Part shown: piece after piece, positions 35,784 through 45,687 of the stretch
Position numbering within the stretch: position 1 is the first letter of the stretch
How the letters are laid out: each line of letters starts with the position of its first letter
Position numbers and translations under genes: made by a program
DNA from: Microvirga subterranea
Lineage (GTDB): Bacteria > Pseudomonadota > Alphaproteobacteria > Rhizobiales > Beijerinckiaceae
Assembly: GCF_003350535.1 (NCBI RefSeq)
Contig: NZ_QQBB01000003.1
Span: 248,001 to 312,000, forward strand
Reading direction: 5' to 3'
Length of the DNA: 64,000 bases
The notes under the pieces: model-generated
Databases searched by the model: none
Seen by the model: the letters and a program-made list of their open reading frames with translations, nothing else
What the model was told of the DNA's origin: nothing

Positions 35784-36839
35784 ATGCACACGAAACTCAA
35801 CGTCGTCCCTTTCGTCAGCGTCGACCACATGATGAAGCTCGTCCTCTCCATCGGGGTCGAGCGCTTCCTGATCGAGCTCGCAGACTATATCGAAAACGAC
35901 TTCCGCCGTTGGGAACTCTTCGACAAGACGCCGCGGGTGGCATCCCATAGCCGGGAGGGCGTGATCGAACTCATGCCGACCAGCGACGGCGAGGTCTACG
36001 GTTTCAAGTATGTGAACGGCCACCCGAAGAATACCCGCGAAGGGCGCCAGACGGTGACGGCCTTCGGAGTGCTGGCGGATGTGGGTACGGGCTACCCCGT
36101 GCTCCTGACCGAGATGACCATCCTTACCGCCTTGCGCACCGCGGCAACCTCCGCCGTCGCCGCCAAACATCTTGCGCCCGAGCGTGCGCGCACCATGGCG
36201 ATGATCGGCAACGGTGCCCAAGCGGAGTTCCAAGCCGTCGCATTCAAGGCGCTTCTCGGCGTCGACAGGCTGCGCCTCTATGACATCGACCGGTCGGCGA
36301 GCACGAAATGCGTGCGCAACCTTGCAGGCTACGGCTTCGACATCACCGTATGCGGCTCCATCGAGGAGGCGATGGAGGGGGCCGAGATCGTGACCACCGT
36401 CACGGCCGACAAGCAGAACGCGACGATCCTGACGGACAACATGGTGGGGTCAGGCATTCACATCAACGCAGTCGGCGGCGACTGCCCGGGCAAGACCGAG
36501 CTGCACGCGGACATTCTGAAGCGCTCCGACATCTTCGTGGAATATCCGCCGCAGACCCGCATCGAGGGGGAGATCCAGCAGCTCTCCGCCGATTACCCGG
36601 TCCGGGAGCTGTGGCGCGTGATCGCCGGGATGGAGACCGGGCGCACCAGCGACCGGCAGATCACGCTCTTCGATTCCGTCGGTTTCGCGATCGAAGATTT
36701 CTCGGCGCTGCGCTACGTGAAGACTCAGGTCGAGCGGACTGGCCTTTACGAAGAGCTCGATCTCCTGGCCGACCCGGACGAACCGCGCGATCTTTTCGGC
36801 ATGCTGCTGCGGGCTGCCGTCACGCCGACGGCGGCCTGA
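35784..36839 (+). CDS. ocd: Ornithine cyclodeaminase
   Basis: 351 residues. Ornithine cyclodeaminase/mu-crystallin family with the NAD-binding AMIGNGAQAEFQ motif (about 139-150), substrate residues in ELMPTSDGEVYGFKYVNGHP and the proton acceptor Asp in VGGDCPGKTEL. Turns ornithine into proline and ammonia. With arginase it gives arginine to proline. Length and sequence fit the long Agrobacterium-type enzyme rather than the short alanine dehydrogenase type. Confidence 0.92.
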   Translation: MHTKLNVVPFVSVDHMMKLVLSIGVERFLIELADYIENDFRRWELFDKTPRVASHSREGVIELMPTSDGEVYGFKYVNGHPKNTREGRQTVTAFGVLADVGTGYPVLLTEMTILTALRTAATSAVAAKHLAPERARTMAMIGNGAQAEFQAVAFKALLGVDRLRLYDIDRSASTKCVRNLAGYGFDITVCGSIEEAMEGAEIVTTVTADKQNATILTDNMVGSGIHINAVGGDCPGKTELHADILKRSDIFVEYPPQTRIEGEIQQLSADYPVRELWRVIAGMETGRTSDRQITLFDSVGFAIEDFSALRYVKTQVERTGLYEELDLLADPDEPRDLFGMLLRAAVTPTAA

Positions 36840-36869
36840 CATCACAAAGCGGAGCGCCCGACGGCTGCC

Positions 36870-38390
36870 TTATCCGGCAAGGGCGCGGTCGCTCGCCACA
36901 CCGAAGTAACATAGCCCATCGCCCGGCTTTGCCGCGTGGTTCGGGAAGATGATGAACCCGTCGGCAGGTGCTTCGAGCACCTCGCCATTGGCCCGACGCG
37001 CGATAGCCTGCCCGTGTGCCACCTTATCGCCTGTCCGCCAGGGGCTTTCGAGCCTGTCGCCTTCAGCCTCGCAGACCAGAACGTCTGCAACCCGGATGAC
37101 CGTCCGGGCCGTGACGTCCGGGGGTGACGCGTCGATCATGTCGAGATGGGCAAGTGCGCGAAGGATCGCCGCATAGCCGACCTCGACCGCCTCCGGATCC
37201 TCATGCGATCCGCACTCGAGAGTCACGCCGTAGCCGCCGGAGAAGCGCATATATTCAGTCGTGCCAATACCCTCTGAGGCCGCCATGTTGGAATGCCCGA
37301 GCTCCCTGCGCTTCTCCAGGAAGCGCTTATAGGCTCCGAGCCAGCCGTGAATGACGATCGAGGTGCCGAGGCGCGCGGCGAACGCCCCTTCAGCTGCGGC
37401 ATGGCGGAACGGCTCGACCGGCCCCTTGTTGTCGGGCGGACCGGCGAAGACGAAGGCTTCCCCCTCGCCGCGGAAAGAATGAATGTCGAGCAGCACGTCG
37501 TGGTCCCGCAGGAGCGGGCAGAGACGGTTGCCGACGCGATCCTCATAATCCTCAGGGATCGTCTTGTCGCGCAGGTCCCGGTTCAGGTTGCGATCCCCTT
37601 CCCGCGTACCTTGCCGATAGGCCTTCATGTTGGCGACCGGCAGGAACGTCACCTCTCCCCTGCGCACCAACAGACGCCCCGATCGGCAGTCCTCGATGGC
37701 GCGGAGGATGGCCTGCGGTCCGCATGTCTCGTTGCCGTGCACAGCCCCGACGACGATCAGCTTGGGGCCTGGCGCGAGGCCAGTGAAGCGAACGGTTTCG
37801 AGCGGTGTCTCCGGATCGAGCCGCTTGCGATCATCGGCGGTCTCGTATCCGATGTCGATGAGCATGCCGGGTCTCAGACGGCTGACGAACTCAGCCATGC
37901 TATCCCGCGGAACCCCGATGCATCCGGCAGTGCCGCTCATGTCGGCGCGGGCGGCATGGATGAAGATGGCGCTGCCGCGTCCGAGCTCCGCGACCGCGTC
38001 GTTGAACCCGATCGGCACGATGATGTCGAACAGCCCCTCCGCGCGCCGGCGGGTCAGTCTCTCGTCCGGACGCTCACCCTGGCCGGCCAAAACGAGCCGG
38101 TTGTAATCAGCGCCATCCTCCTCCCAGATCATGTCCTCGGTCAGGGGAACGAACGGAAAAGCCAGATCGCGCGGGAAGTCTGGAAGCGCGACGGAGTCGA
38201 AGAAGCCATAGCGCAAGGGAAAAACCCCGATCGGCGTACGCTTGTCGCCTTCGCGCTTGAAGGATGCCTGGATCAATCCATCGGCTCCGACCGTGCATGG
38301 CGTCGACCAGTCGCCGATGCTGAGCGTGCCGTGGTGGCGGGGGCCATCCATCTGCGGAACGCGAACGAGGATCTTCGGAGCGGCGGTCAT
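36870..38390 (-). CDS. L,D-transpeptidase (YkuD) - AstE/AspA zinc carboxypeptidase fusion
   Basis: 506 residues, two domains. Residues 1-190 form a YkuD domain with H145, S152 and catalytic C157 (HAARADMSGTAGCIGVPR). Residues about 205-490 form an AstE/AspA-type M14 domain with HGNE (218-221), GDRNLNRD and the DIHS zinc ligand, and end with a small beta domain. Both active sites look complete. No signal peptide, so the YkuD part is cytosolic, unlike most L,D-transpeptidases but like the recycling L,D-carboxypeptidase ElsL. It is the last gene of the Dpp-type operon, 47 bases after dppF, pointing to processing of imported peptides. Alternative: a toxin-like or amide hydrolase role. Confidence 0.85.
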   Translation of the reverse strand: MTAAPKILVRVPQMDGPRHHGTLSIGDWSTPCTVGADGLIQASFKREGDKRTPIGVFPLRYGFFDSVALPDFPRDLAFPFVPLTEDMIWEEDGADYNRLVLAGQGERPDERLTRRRAEGLFDIIVPIGFNDAVAELGRGSAIFIHAARADMSGTAGCIGVPRDSMAEFVSRLRPGMLIDIGYETADDRKRLDPETPLETVRFTGLAPGPKLIVVGAVHGNETCGPQAILRAIEDCRSGRLLVRRGEVTFLPVANMKAYRQGTREGDRNLNRDLRDKTIPEDYEDRVGNRLCPLLRDHDVLLDIHSFRGEGEAFVFAGPPDNKGPVEPFRHAAAEGAFAARLGTSIVIHGWLGAYKRFLEKRRELGHSNMAASEGIGTTEYMRFSGGYGVTLECGSHEDPEAVEVGYAAILRALAHLDMIDASPPDVTARTVIRVADVLVCEAEGDRLESPWRTGDKVAHGQAIARRANGEVLEAPADGFIIFPNHAAKPGDGLCYFGVASDRALAG

Positions 38391-38437
38391 TGCGGAAGAC
38401 CTTCTGACAAGGCGTTGAGAGCTTGGCGTCCTGCTGG

Positions 38438-39446
38438 TTAGAACGAGTCCGTCGGGGCCAGTGCGTCGCCAGGGATGGTGATTTCATGGATGCGGCGACA
38501 ACGGGCGAAGTGGCCCTCTCCTACCGCCTCCAGCTCCGGCACCGGCGGCATCCGACAGATGTCCCGCGCCTCGGGGCAGCGTGGATTGAAGCCGCATCCC
38601 GTCGGCACATTGAGCGGGTTCGGGATCTCCCCCGTGATCTTGTCGCCCCGGGTTTGCTTGAATGGGTCCGGAATCGCCGAGATCAGAGCACGGGTGTAGG
38701 GATGGCGGGGATTGGTGAAGATCGACCGCCAGTCACCGGTCTCGACGATGCGGCCGAGATACATGACCGCAACGCGGTCGCTCATGTGCTCGACGACGCC
38801 GAGGTCGTGGCTGATCATGATGTAGGACAGCCCGAGCGTATCCTTCAGCTCCAGGAGCAAGTTGATGATCTGCGCCCGAATGGACACGTCGAGCGCCGAG
38901 ACCGGCTCATCGAGGATCACGATCTTGGGGTCGAGGATGAGCGCGCGGGCGATCCCGATGCGCTGCCGCTGTCCACCGGAGAACTCATGCGGATAGCGTT
39001 CGGCGGCTTCCGGTCGGAGCCCCACGCGTCTGAGCATGTCGTCGATACGACCGTCGATCTCGCTGGCGGACCGGACGCCATGGACGCGCAGCGGCATCTC
39101 CAGGGTCTTACGAACGGTCTGACGCGGATTGAGCGACGAGTATGGATCCTGGAACACCATCTGGGTGATCCGGGCTCGCGCCATGCGGTCGAACCCCGGG
39201 CCGATCTCGTTACCCTCCACGACCACCCTTCCGCGCGTCGGCTGCTGCAGACCGAGGATCGAGAGCGCCAGCGTGGACTTTCCGCAGCCCGACTCGCCGA
39301 CGAGCCCAAGGCACTCGCCGCGCTTCAGCTCCAGATCGACCCCGTCGACCGCATGCAGATACCGCCGCGGCTTGCCCAGGAAGCCGCCTCCCACGGGAAA
39401 ATGGACGGCGAGGTTCTCGACCCTCAGGATCGTATCGTCGGACAAG

Positions 39447-39454
<8 letters not shown>
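38438..39454 (-). CDS. dppF: Oligopeptide ABC transporter ATPase (DppF/OppF)
   Basis: 338 residues. Walker A GESGCGKST, signature FSGGQRQRIGIARAL, Walker B IVILDEP, and the C-terminal oligopeptide/dipeptide domain with three Cys (TGCGFNPRC, ARDIC) likely for an iron-sulfur cluster. Starts 8 bases inside dppD. Completes the importer. Confidence 0.92.
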
Positions 39455-40423
<969 letters not shown>

Positions 40424-40427
<4 letters not shown>

Positions 40428-41245
40428 GCGCGCCGTGTCCGCGCCTGAGGATCGAGGATGTCCCGCAGGCCGTCACCGAGCAGGTTCAGGCCCAGCACCG
40501 TGATGAAGATGGCGACTCCTGGGAAAATGGAAATCCAAGGCGCTGTCGTGATCTGGTCTCGCGCGTCCGAAAGCATGCTGCCCCAGCTCGGGAACGGGGG
40601 ACGGATGCCGAGGCCCAGGAAGGACAGCGCCGCTTCCGCCAGGACCGCTCCGCCCATGCCGAGCGTCCCGATCACGATGATCGGCCCGAGCATGTTGGGG
40701 AGCAACTGCGTGAGCATGATGCGGATGTCGCTGTAGCCTAGGACCTTGGCGGCCTGTACGTAGCCCTGGCTCTTCAGGGACAATGCCGATGCGCGTGCGA
40801 GGCGGCAGGTGAAGGACCAGTTGGTGAGCCCCAGGGCGATCAGCAGGCTGGTCAGGCCCGGATTGAGGATCGCCATGATCGCGAGGGCGAAGATCAGAGA
40901 CGGAATCGCCAGCATCATGTTGGTCAGACCATTGACGAAATCGTCCCACCAGCCGCCCCAATAGCCGGCGGACAGGCCCAGGCAGACCCCGATGACGGTG
41001 TTGATGAGCTGCGAGACGATGCCGACGGTGAGAGAGATCCGGGCCCCGTACAGGACGCGGCTGTAGATATCCCGCCCCTGGGCATCGGTGCCGAACCAGA
41101 ATGCGCCGCCGGGCGGCTCCTCGGCATACATGAGGTTGGCGTCCATGACAGGGTCGGTATGCGCCAACATGGGGGCGAAGATGCCTGCGATGACCACCCC
41201 GGCGAAGAGGATGCCACCAATCACAAGATTGGCTCTGAACTTCAT
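40424..41245 (-). CDS. dppC: Oligopeptide ABC transporter permease (DppC)
   Basis: 273 residues. N-terminal helix, periplasmic loop with GTDAQGRDIYSRVLYG (family motif), five further membrane segments and the EAA loop region before IIVIGTLGMGGAVLAEAALSFLGLG-like family core. Partner of dppB nine bases upstream. Confidence 0.9.
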
Positions 41246-41254
41246 GCCATGGCC

Positions 41255-42190
41255 TCAGGTGTATTTGATGCGCGGATCGATGATCGCGCAAAGGACATCG
41301 ACGAGCATGTTGATGATAAGAAACAGCAGGACGATGACGAGGATGGAGCCCTGCACGACGGGAATGTCGCGCAAGGTTACGCTGTCGACGAGCAGCGATC
41401 CGAGACCGGGCCACGAGAACAGCTTCTCGACCACCACAGCCTGACCGATGACCGTTCCGAACTGAAGACCGATCGTCGTGAGAATGATGACGAGCGCATT
41501 ACGCGTCAGGTGCCAGCGAACGACCTTGCTCTCGCTCATGCCCTTCGATCGCGCCGTGCGCACGAAGTCGGCATTCATGATCTCGAGCACGGCAGCCCGG
41601 GTCGTTCGCGCCAGCAGCGCCAGGGGTGCGACTCCAAGGGCTATGGCCGGCAGGATGATGTAGCGCGGGTCGCCGCCGCCATAACCGAAGCTGGGAAGCC
41701 AACCGAGCACCAGCGCGAACAGGTACATCAGCATCAGGCCCAGCCAGAATTTCGGCAGAGACAGGCCAGACACCGCGCTCACCATCGAGATGGTGTCGAT
41801 CCAGCTTCCTGGCCGCAAGGCCGCAATGAAGCCGAGAGGCACGCCAACCACGATGGCAAATAGCATGGCGGCGAACGAGAGCTGCGCAGTCGGCCAGAGA
41901 CGGTCTGCGATGACGCTCGCGACGGGCTGCCGTGTGCGAAACGACGTACCGAGATCGAAGGTCGCGAGTTGAGCAATGTACTTTCCGAACCGGACATAAA
42001 CCGGATCGTCGAGTCCGAATTCCTTGTTCATGCGCGCCATGACTTCCGCATCCAGCACGCTGCGGCCATCATCGCTCATGCTCGATGCGAAGGTGCCCGG
42101 AATGACGCTGAACATCACGAAGATGAGAGCCGCCACGGCCAAGATGATCGGCAAAGTCTGCAGCAGACGCCGCACGATGAAAGAAAGCAT
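41255..42190 (-). CDS. dppB: Oligopeptide ABC transporter permease (DppB)
   Basis: 311 residues. Typical DppB start with a first membrane helix (RRLLQTLPIILAVAALIF), large periplasmic loop (FGLDDPVYVRFG), then five helices and the C-terminal FSWPGLGSLLVDSVTLRD motif. Separated from dppA by 83 bases containing a hairpin. Confidence 0.9.
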   Translation of the reverse strand: MLSFIVRRLLQTLPIILAVAALIFVMFSVIPGTFASSMSDDGRSVLDAEVMARMNKEFGLDDPVYVRFGKYIAQLATFDLGTSFRTRQPVASVIADRLWPTAQLSFAAMLFAIVVGVPLGFIAALRPGSWIDTISMVSAVSGLSLPKFWLGLMLMYLFALVLGWLPSFGYGGGDPRYIILPAIALGVAPLALLARTTRAAVLEIMNADFVRTARSKGMSESKVVRWHLTRNALVIILTTIGLQFGTVIGQAVVVEKLFSWPGLGSLLVDSVTLRDIPVVQGSILVIVLLFLIINMLVDVLCAIIDPRIKYT

Positions 42191-42202
42191 TCAAAACTCC
42201 GC

Positions 42203-42236
42203 CTGACGCCCCGGGAGAATTCCGGGAGCGTCAGGA
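42203..42236 (-). terminator. Intra-operon hairpin between dppA and dppB
   Basis: Arms CCTGACGCCCCGG (42203-42215) and CCGGGAGCGTCAGG (42223-42236) pair with one bulge. Such structures often protect the binding-protein mRNA and lower expression of the downstream permease genes. Confidence 0.45.
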
Positions 42237-42273
42237 ACTGCAGGTCAGGAGTGAGCTCTCGCCCGGGAGCAGC

Positions 42274-43863
42274 TTACTTGGCAGCGGGCGACGAAGCGTC
42301 GACCCACATGTCCTCATAGTTCTGGATCGCGAGCTCAGTGGCGTTCGGCTGCAGCCCCTTCAGCCAAGGCTGATACGCCATGACGGCCTTGTTGTAGTTG
42401 AACCACCACATTGGGGCCTCCTCGCGGAGAATCCCATTCGCCTTCTTCAGGTTTTCGATCCTCTTGGCCTGATCGTCGGTTGCTGCGGCTTCGTCGAGCA
42501 GCTTGTCGAATTCGGCGTTCTTGAACTGCGTGTAGTTGCACGCGGTCTGCGGCGTCGCCGAGTGGAAGCACTTGAGGGACGTAAGCGGGTCCGGACCGGA
42601 GGTGTTCGACCAGATGAACGCCTGATAATTGCCGCTACGCGCGACTTCGGACAGTACGGTCCCCTCCACAGGCTTGATCTTGACCTTGATGCCCACCTTT
42701 TCGAGCATGGGGATCACGGCTTCGACGATGGGAATGCCCCAACTCTCGTTGGAGGTCGCAGTCCACTCGAACTCGAACCCTTGCGGATATCCGGCCTCGG
42801 CGAGCAACTTCTTCGCCTTCTCGGGATCGTATGGGTAGGGCTTCATGTCCTTGTCGTAGGCAGGCGACGAGATCGGAAGCCAGCTGGTCGCGCGATAGGC
42901 CTTGTCCTTCACCAGCTTCTTGATGATGAGATCGGCGTCGATGGCATAGTTGATGGCCTGACGGACGCGCTTGTCGGAGAAGGGCTTGAAGCTCGGGTTC
43001 ATGCCCATGACGCGCGTATAGACCTCGGGGACCTCGAGAAGCCCCTTCGACAGCTCCGGATCGGCCTTGTAGGCCACGTACTGCGTCGGACCGAGGATCG
43101 AGGCGTCGATTTCCTTGTTGCGGAAGGCGACGTCGCGAGCGGAGGCTTCGCCCATGATCGAGACGGTCACCCGGTCGGCGTAGGGCTGGCCCGGCTTGTA
43201 GAACTTCTCCCAGCGCTCGGCGACGAGGCGGGATCCGGGCACGTATTCGACGAACTTGTAGGGGCCGAGGCCGATGGGCTTGGTCGCGAAGCTCTCCTTC
43301 GCCGCCTCGTCCGCAGGATAGATCGACGTCATGGCTTGGTAGAAATTGAACCCCGGGTCGACCTTCTCGGTTAGCGTCATCTCGATGGTCTGGTCATCGA
43401 TCTTCCTCAGGCCCGAAATCTCCTTGGCCTGACCCTTCTCCACATCAATCGCCCCCTTGATGATGCGCACGTAACGCGCACCGGGATAGGCCTTCGCGCC
43501 ATCCATCAGGCGCGTGAAGGTCCAGACGATGTCGTCGGCCGTCATCTTCCGGCCGTTGTGGAAATATGCGTCGTCACGCAGCTTGTACGTATAGACGAGG
43601 CCATCCCCGGAGACCTTGACCTCCTTGGCCAGTTCGAGAACCGGCTTGTTGGCGTTCGCATCCCAGTTGTAGAGGGCGCGGTGGATCGCCTTCGCCCAGA
43701 TCTCGTCCTGGGCACGGTTCGACGTGTGAATGTCAAGATTTGCGAAGCTTGAGCCGTATGGCGCTGTGAAGCGGATTGTGCCGCCCGTACGCGGCGTCTG
43801 CGCTTCTGCAACGCCACCTATGACCAGGGCAAGCGCGGTTGTTGCGATAAGCTTCTTCAACAC
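42274..43863 (-). CDS. dppA: Peptide ABC transporter periplasmic binding protein (DppA-like)
   Basis: 529 residues, family 5 solute-binding protein. Start is GTG 43863 with GGAGG at about seven bases, giving a clean Sec signal (LKKLIATTALALVIGGVAEA); the frame from 43932 adds only Arg/Cys-rich residues. Family motif LYNWDAN and the ALAYRAINYAID-like segment (VRQAINYAIDADLI) are present. Binds di- or oligopeptides or related compounds in the periplasm. Located 117 bases after the amidohydrolase. Confidence 0.92.
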   Translation of the reverse strand: MLKKLIATTALALVIGGVAEAQTPRTGGTIRFTAPYGSSFANLDIHTSNRAQDEIWAKAIHRALYNWDANANKPVLELAKEVKVSGDGLVYTYKLRDDAYFHNGRKMTADDIVWTFTRLMDGAKAYPGARYVRIIKGAIDVEKGQAKEISGLRKIDDQTIEMTLTEKVDPGFNFYQAMTSIYPADEAAKESFATKPIGLGPYKFVEYVPGSRLVAERWEKFYKPGQPYADRVTVSIMGEASARDVAFRNKEIDASILGPTQYVAYKADPELSKGLLEVPEVYTRVMGMNPSFKPFSDKRVRQAINYAIDADLIIKKLVKDKAYRATSWLPISSPAYDKDMKPYPYDPEKAKKLLAEAGYPQGFEFEWTATSNESWGIPIVEAVIPMLEKVGIKVKIKPVEGTVLSEVARSGNYQAFIWSNTSGPDPLTSLKCFHSATPQTACNYTQFKNAEFDKLLDEAAATDDQAKRIENLKKANGILREEAPMWWFNYNKAVMAYQPWLKGLQPNATELAIQNYEDMWVDASSPAAK

Positions 43864-43980
43864 TGTTGATCCTCCATGACAGCGAGCCTCGCAGCGTCGC
43901 CGGCTTCCGCCGGACCGCTCGGCCTCAAGCATTCCGGTCGCACGTGCAGATATAGATCCAGGCGCGTCCCTCTTTTTTGT

Positions 43981-45642
43981 TTAAGTCACGCCAAGACGAT
44001 CATGAACAATCGCACCTCCTCGGATCGTAAGATCGCAGTATGTGTTGTCAAGGATGTCCTCGGGTGTGGCGGTCAGGAGATTGCGCGAGAATACGGCGAC
44101 GTCGGCAATCTGACCCTCGACAAGACGCCCCTTCGTGTTCTCCAGCTTCTGCGAAAACGCGCCGTATTCCGTGTAGGCCTGGAGCGCCTCCTCGATCGTC
44201 ACGCATTCGCGCGCATCCATGACCGTCCCCTTCCAGGTCTTGCGCGTGACCATGGTGTAGAAGTTCGGGAACGGGTTGGGATCGCAGACGGGCGCGTCGC
44301 TTCCCGTGGCGGGCTTCAGGCCCAGATCGAGCCAGGTCCGGAACGGATAGCTGCTCAGCGCTCGTTCCTCGCCGAGCACCGAAACGTAGGCGTCGCCGAA
44401 ATCGTAGATGAAGACCTGCTGCGGGCAGGGATAGATGCCGGCTTTGAGCATGCGCTGGTGCTGTTCCGGGGTCGAGAAGCCGGAATGCTCGATGCGGTGA
44501 CGCCGGTCGGGATCCGGAATTGCCGCAAGGGCGCGCTCGTAGGCGGTGATGAGCTGCTCGATCGCCGCATCGCCGATCGCATGGCAGGCAAGTTGATACC
44601 CCTTGGCGTGAGCGTCCATGACCAGCTCGTTGAGCTCGTCATCGGCCAGAATCTTGACGCCCGTGGTCTGATCCTCCCCGAGATAGGGCTTCGACATCCA
44701 TGCCGTGCGGCCGCCCGCCGAACCGTCGAGGAAGTATTTGACCGCGCCGATCATCAGCATGTCGTCGCCTGTGCCGGAAATCAGGCCGGCCTCGTAGCAC
44801 TGGGGCACAATGGTGCGATCGGGATCGCCCAGCAGGGTCAGCCAGGTTCTGACGGGCAGCCGTCCCTCCCGCTTGGCGCGGTGATAGGCTGAGATCTCCA
44901 TAAAGCCGCCCCGCTGGCCGACGGCGGCATCCATGCAGCTCGTGATACCGTATGACAGGAGGTACCGGCCGCCGCGCTCGATGGCGGCGACAAGATCGTC
45001 CTCGGTCGGAGAAGGGATGACGGCCCAGACAGGTCCTCGGGCGTTTTCGGCAAGCAGGCCGGTGAGACTGCCATTGCTCTGCTCGATCAGCCCGCCGGAG
45101 GGTGCAATGGTGCTTTCGTCGATCCCCGCGAGCTCTAGAGCACGTGAGTTGCAGATCGACACGTGGCCGCAGGTGCGCACCACCATGACGGGGTTGTCGG
45201 GCGCAGCCTCATCGAGCTCCGTGCGGTGCGGATGGCGTTTGACGTCGAGCTTGGTCTGGTCGTAGCCGCGCGCAAGGATCCACTCGCCCGGACGCGTTTT
45301 GGCGGCGCGCGCCCTGATCCCGGAGAGAAGCGCATCGAGGGTCGGCGCTGCCGAAGGCGTCGCATCGACCCAATCCATCGTCAGACCGAGGGAAACAAGA
45401 TGCAGATGTGAATCGTTGAGCCCCGGCGTCGCCAGGCGACCATCGAGGTCGATCACGCGCGTCCCCGGCCCGATGAGCGATGCGATCTCGTCGCGACGTC
45501 CGACAGCCAGGACACGACCCTGCCAGATCGCAAGGGCCTCCGCTATGCCCTCCTCTCGTCCACACCAGATTGGACCGTTCTGCAAAACAACATCTGCTTT
45601 AGGCAACACGACAGCTTTCTCCTTGGGTGCGCTCTCGAACAT
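43981..45642 (-). CDS. YtcJ-like amidohydrolase
   Basis: 553 residues, Amidohydrolase_3 family. Metal ligands in NDSHLH (about 77-82), the later CHAIGDAA (about 357), HRIEHSG (about 382) and GSDAP (about 449). Cytosolic, no signal peptide, unlike the homologue at 20579-22543. Forty-five bases after the M81 gene. Its N-acyl or cyclic amide substrate is unknown, but its place in a peptide-import operon suggests an imported N-substituted amino acid. Confidence 0.85.
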   Translation of the reverse strand: MFESAPKEKAVVLPKADVVLQNGPIWCGREEGIAEALAIWQGRVLAVGRRDEIASLIGPGTRVIDLDGRLATPGLNDSHLHLVSLGLTMDWVDATPSAAPTLDALLSGIRARAAKTRPGEWILARGYDQTKLDVKRHPHRTELDEAAPDNPVMVVRTCGHVSICNSRALELAGIDESTIAPSGGLIEQSNGSLTGLLAENARGPVWAVIPSPTEDDLVAAIERGGRYLLSYGITSCMDAAVGQRGGFMEISAYHRAKREGRLPVRTWLTLLGDPDRTIVPQCYEAGLISGTGDDMLMIGAVKYFLDGSAGGRTAWMSKPYLGEDQTTGVKILADDELNELVMDAHAKGYQLACHAIGDAAIEQLITAYERALAAIPDPDRRHRIEHSGFSTPEQHQRMLKAGIYPCPQQVFIYDFGDAYVSVLGEERALSSYPFRTWLDLGLKPATGSDAPVCDPNPFPNFYTMVTRKTWKGTVMDARECVTIEEALQAYTEYGAFSQKLENTKGRLVEGQIADVAVFSRNLLTATPEDILDNTYCDLTIRGGAIVHDRLGVT

Positions 45643-45687
45643 CGGCCCATCCGCTCATGAAATGCGGAAAGGCGGTGTTGGGGAGGA

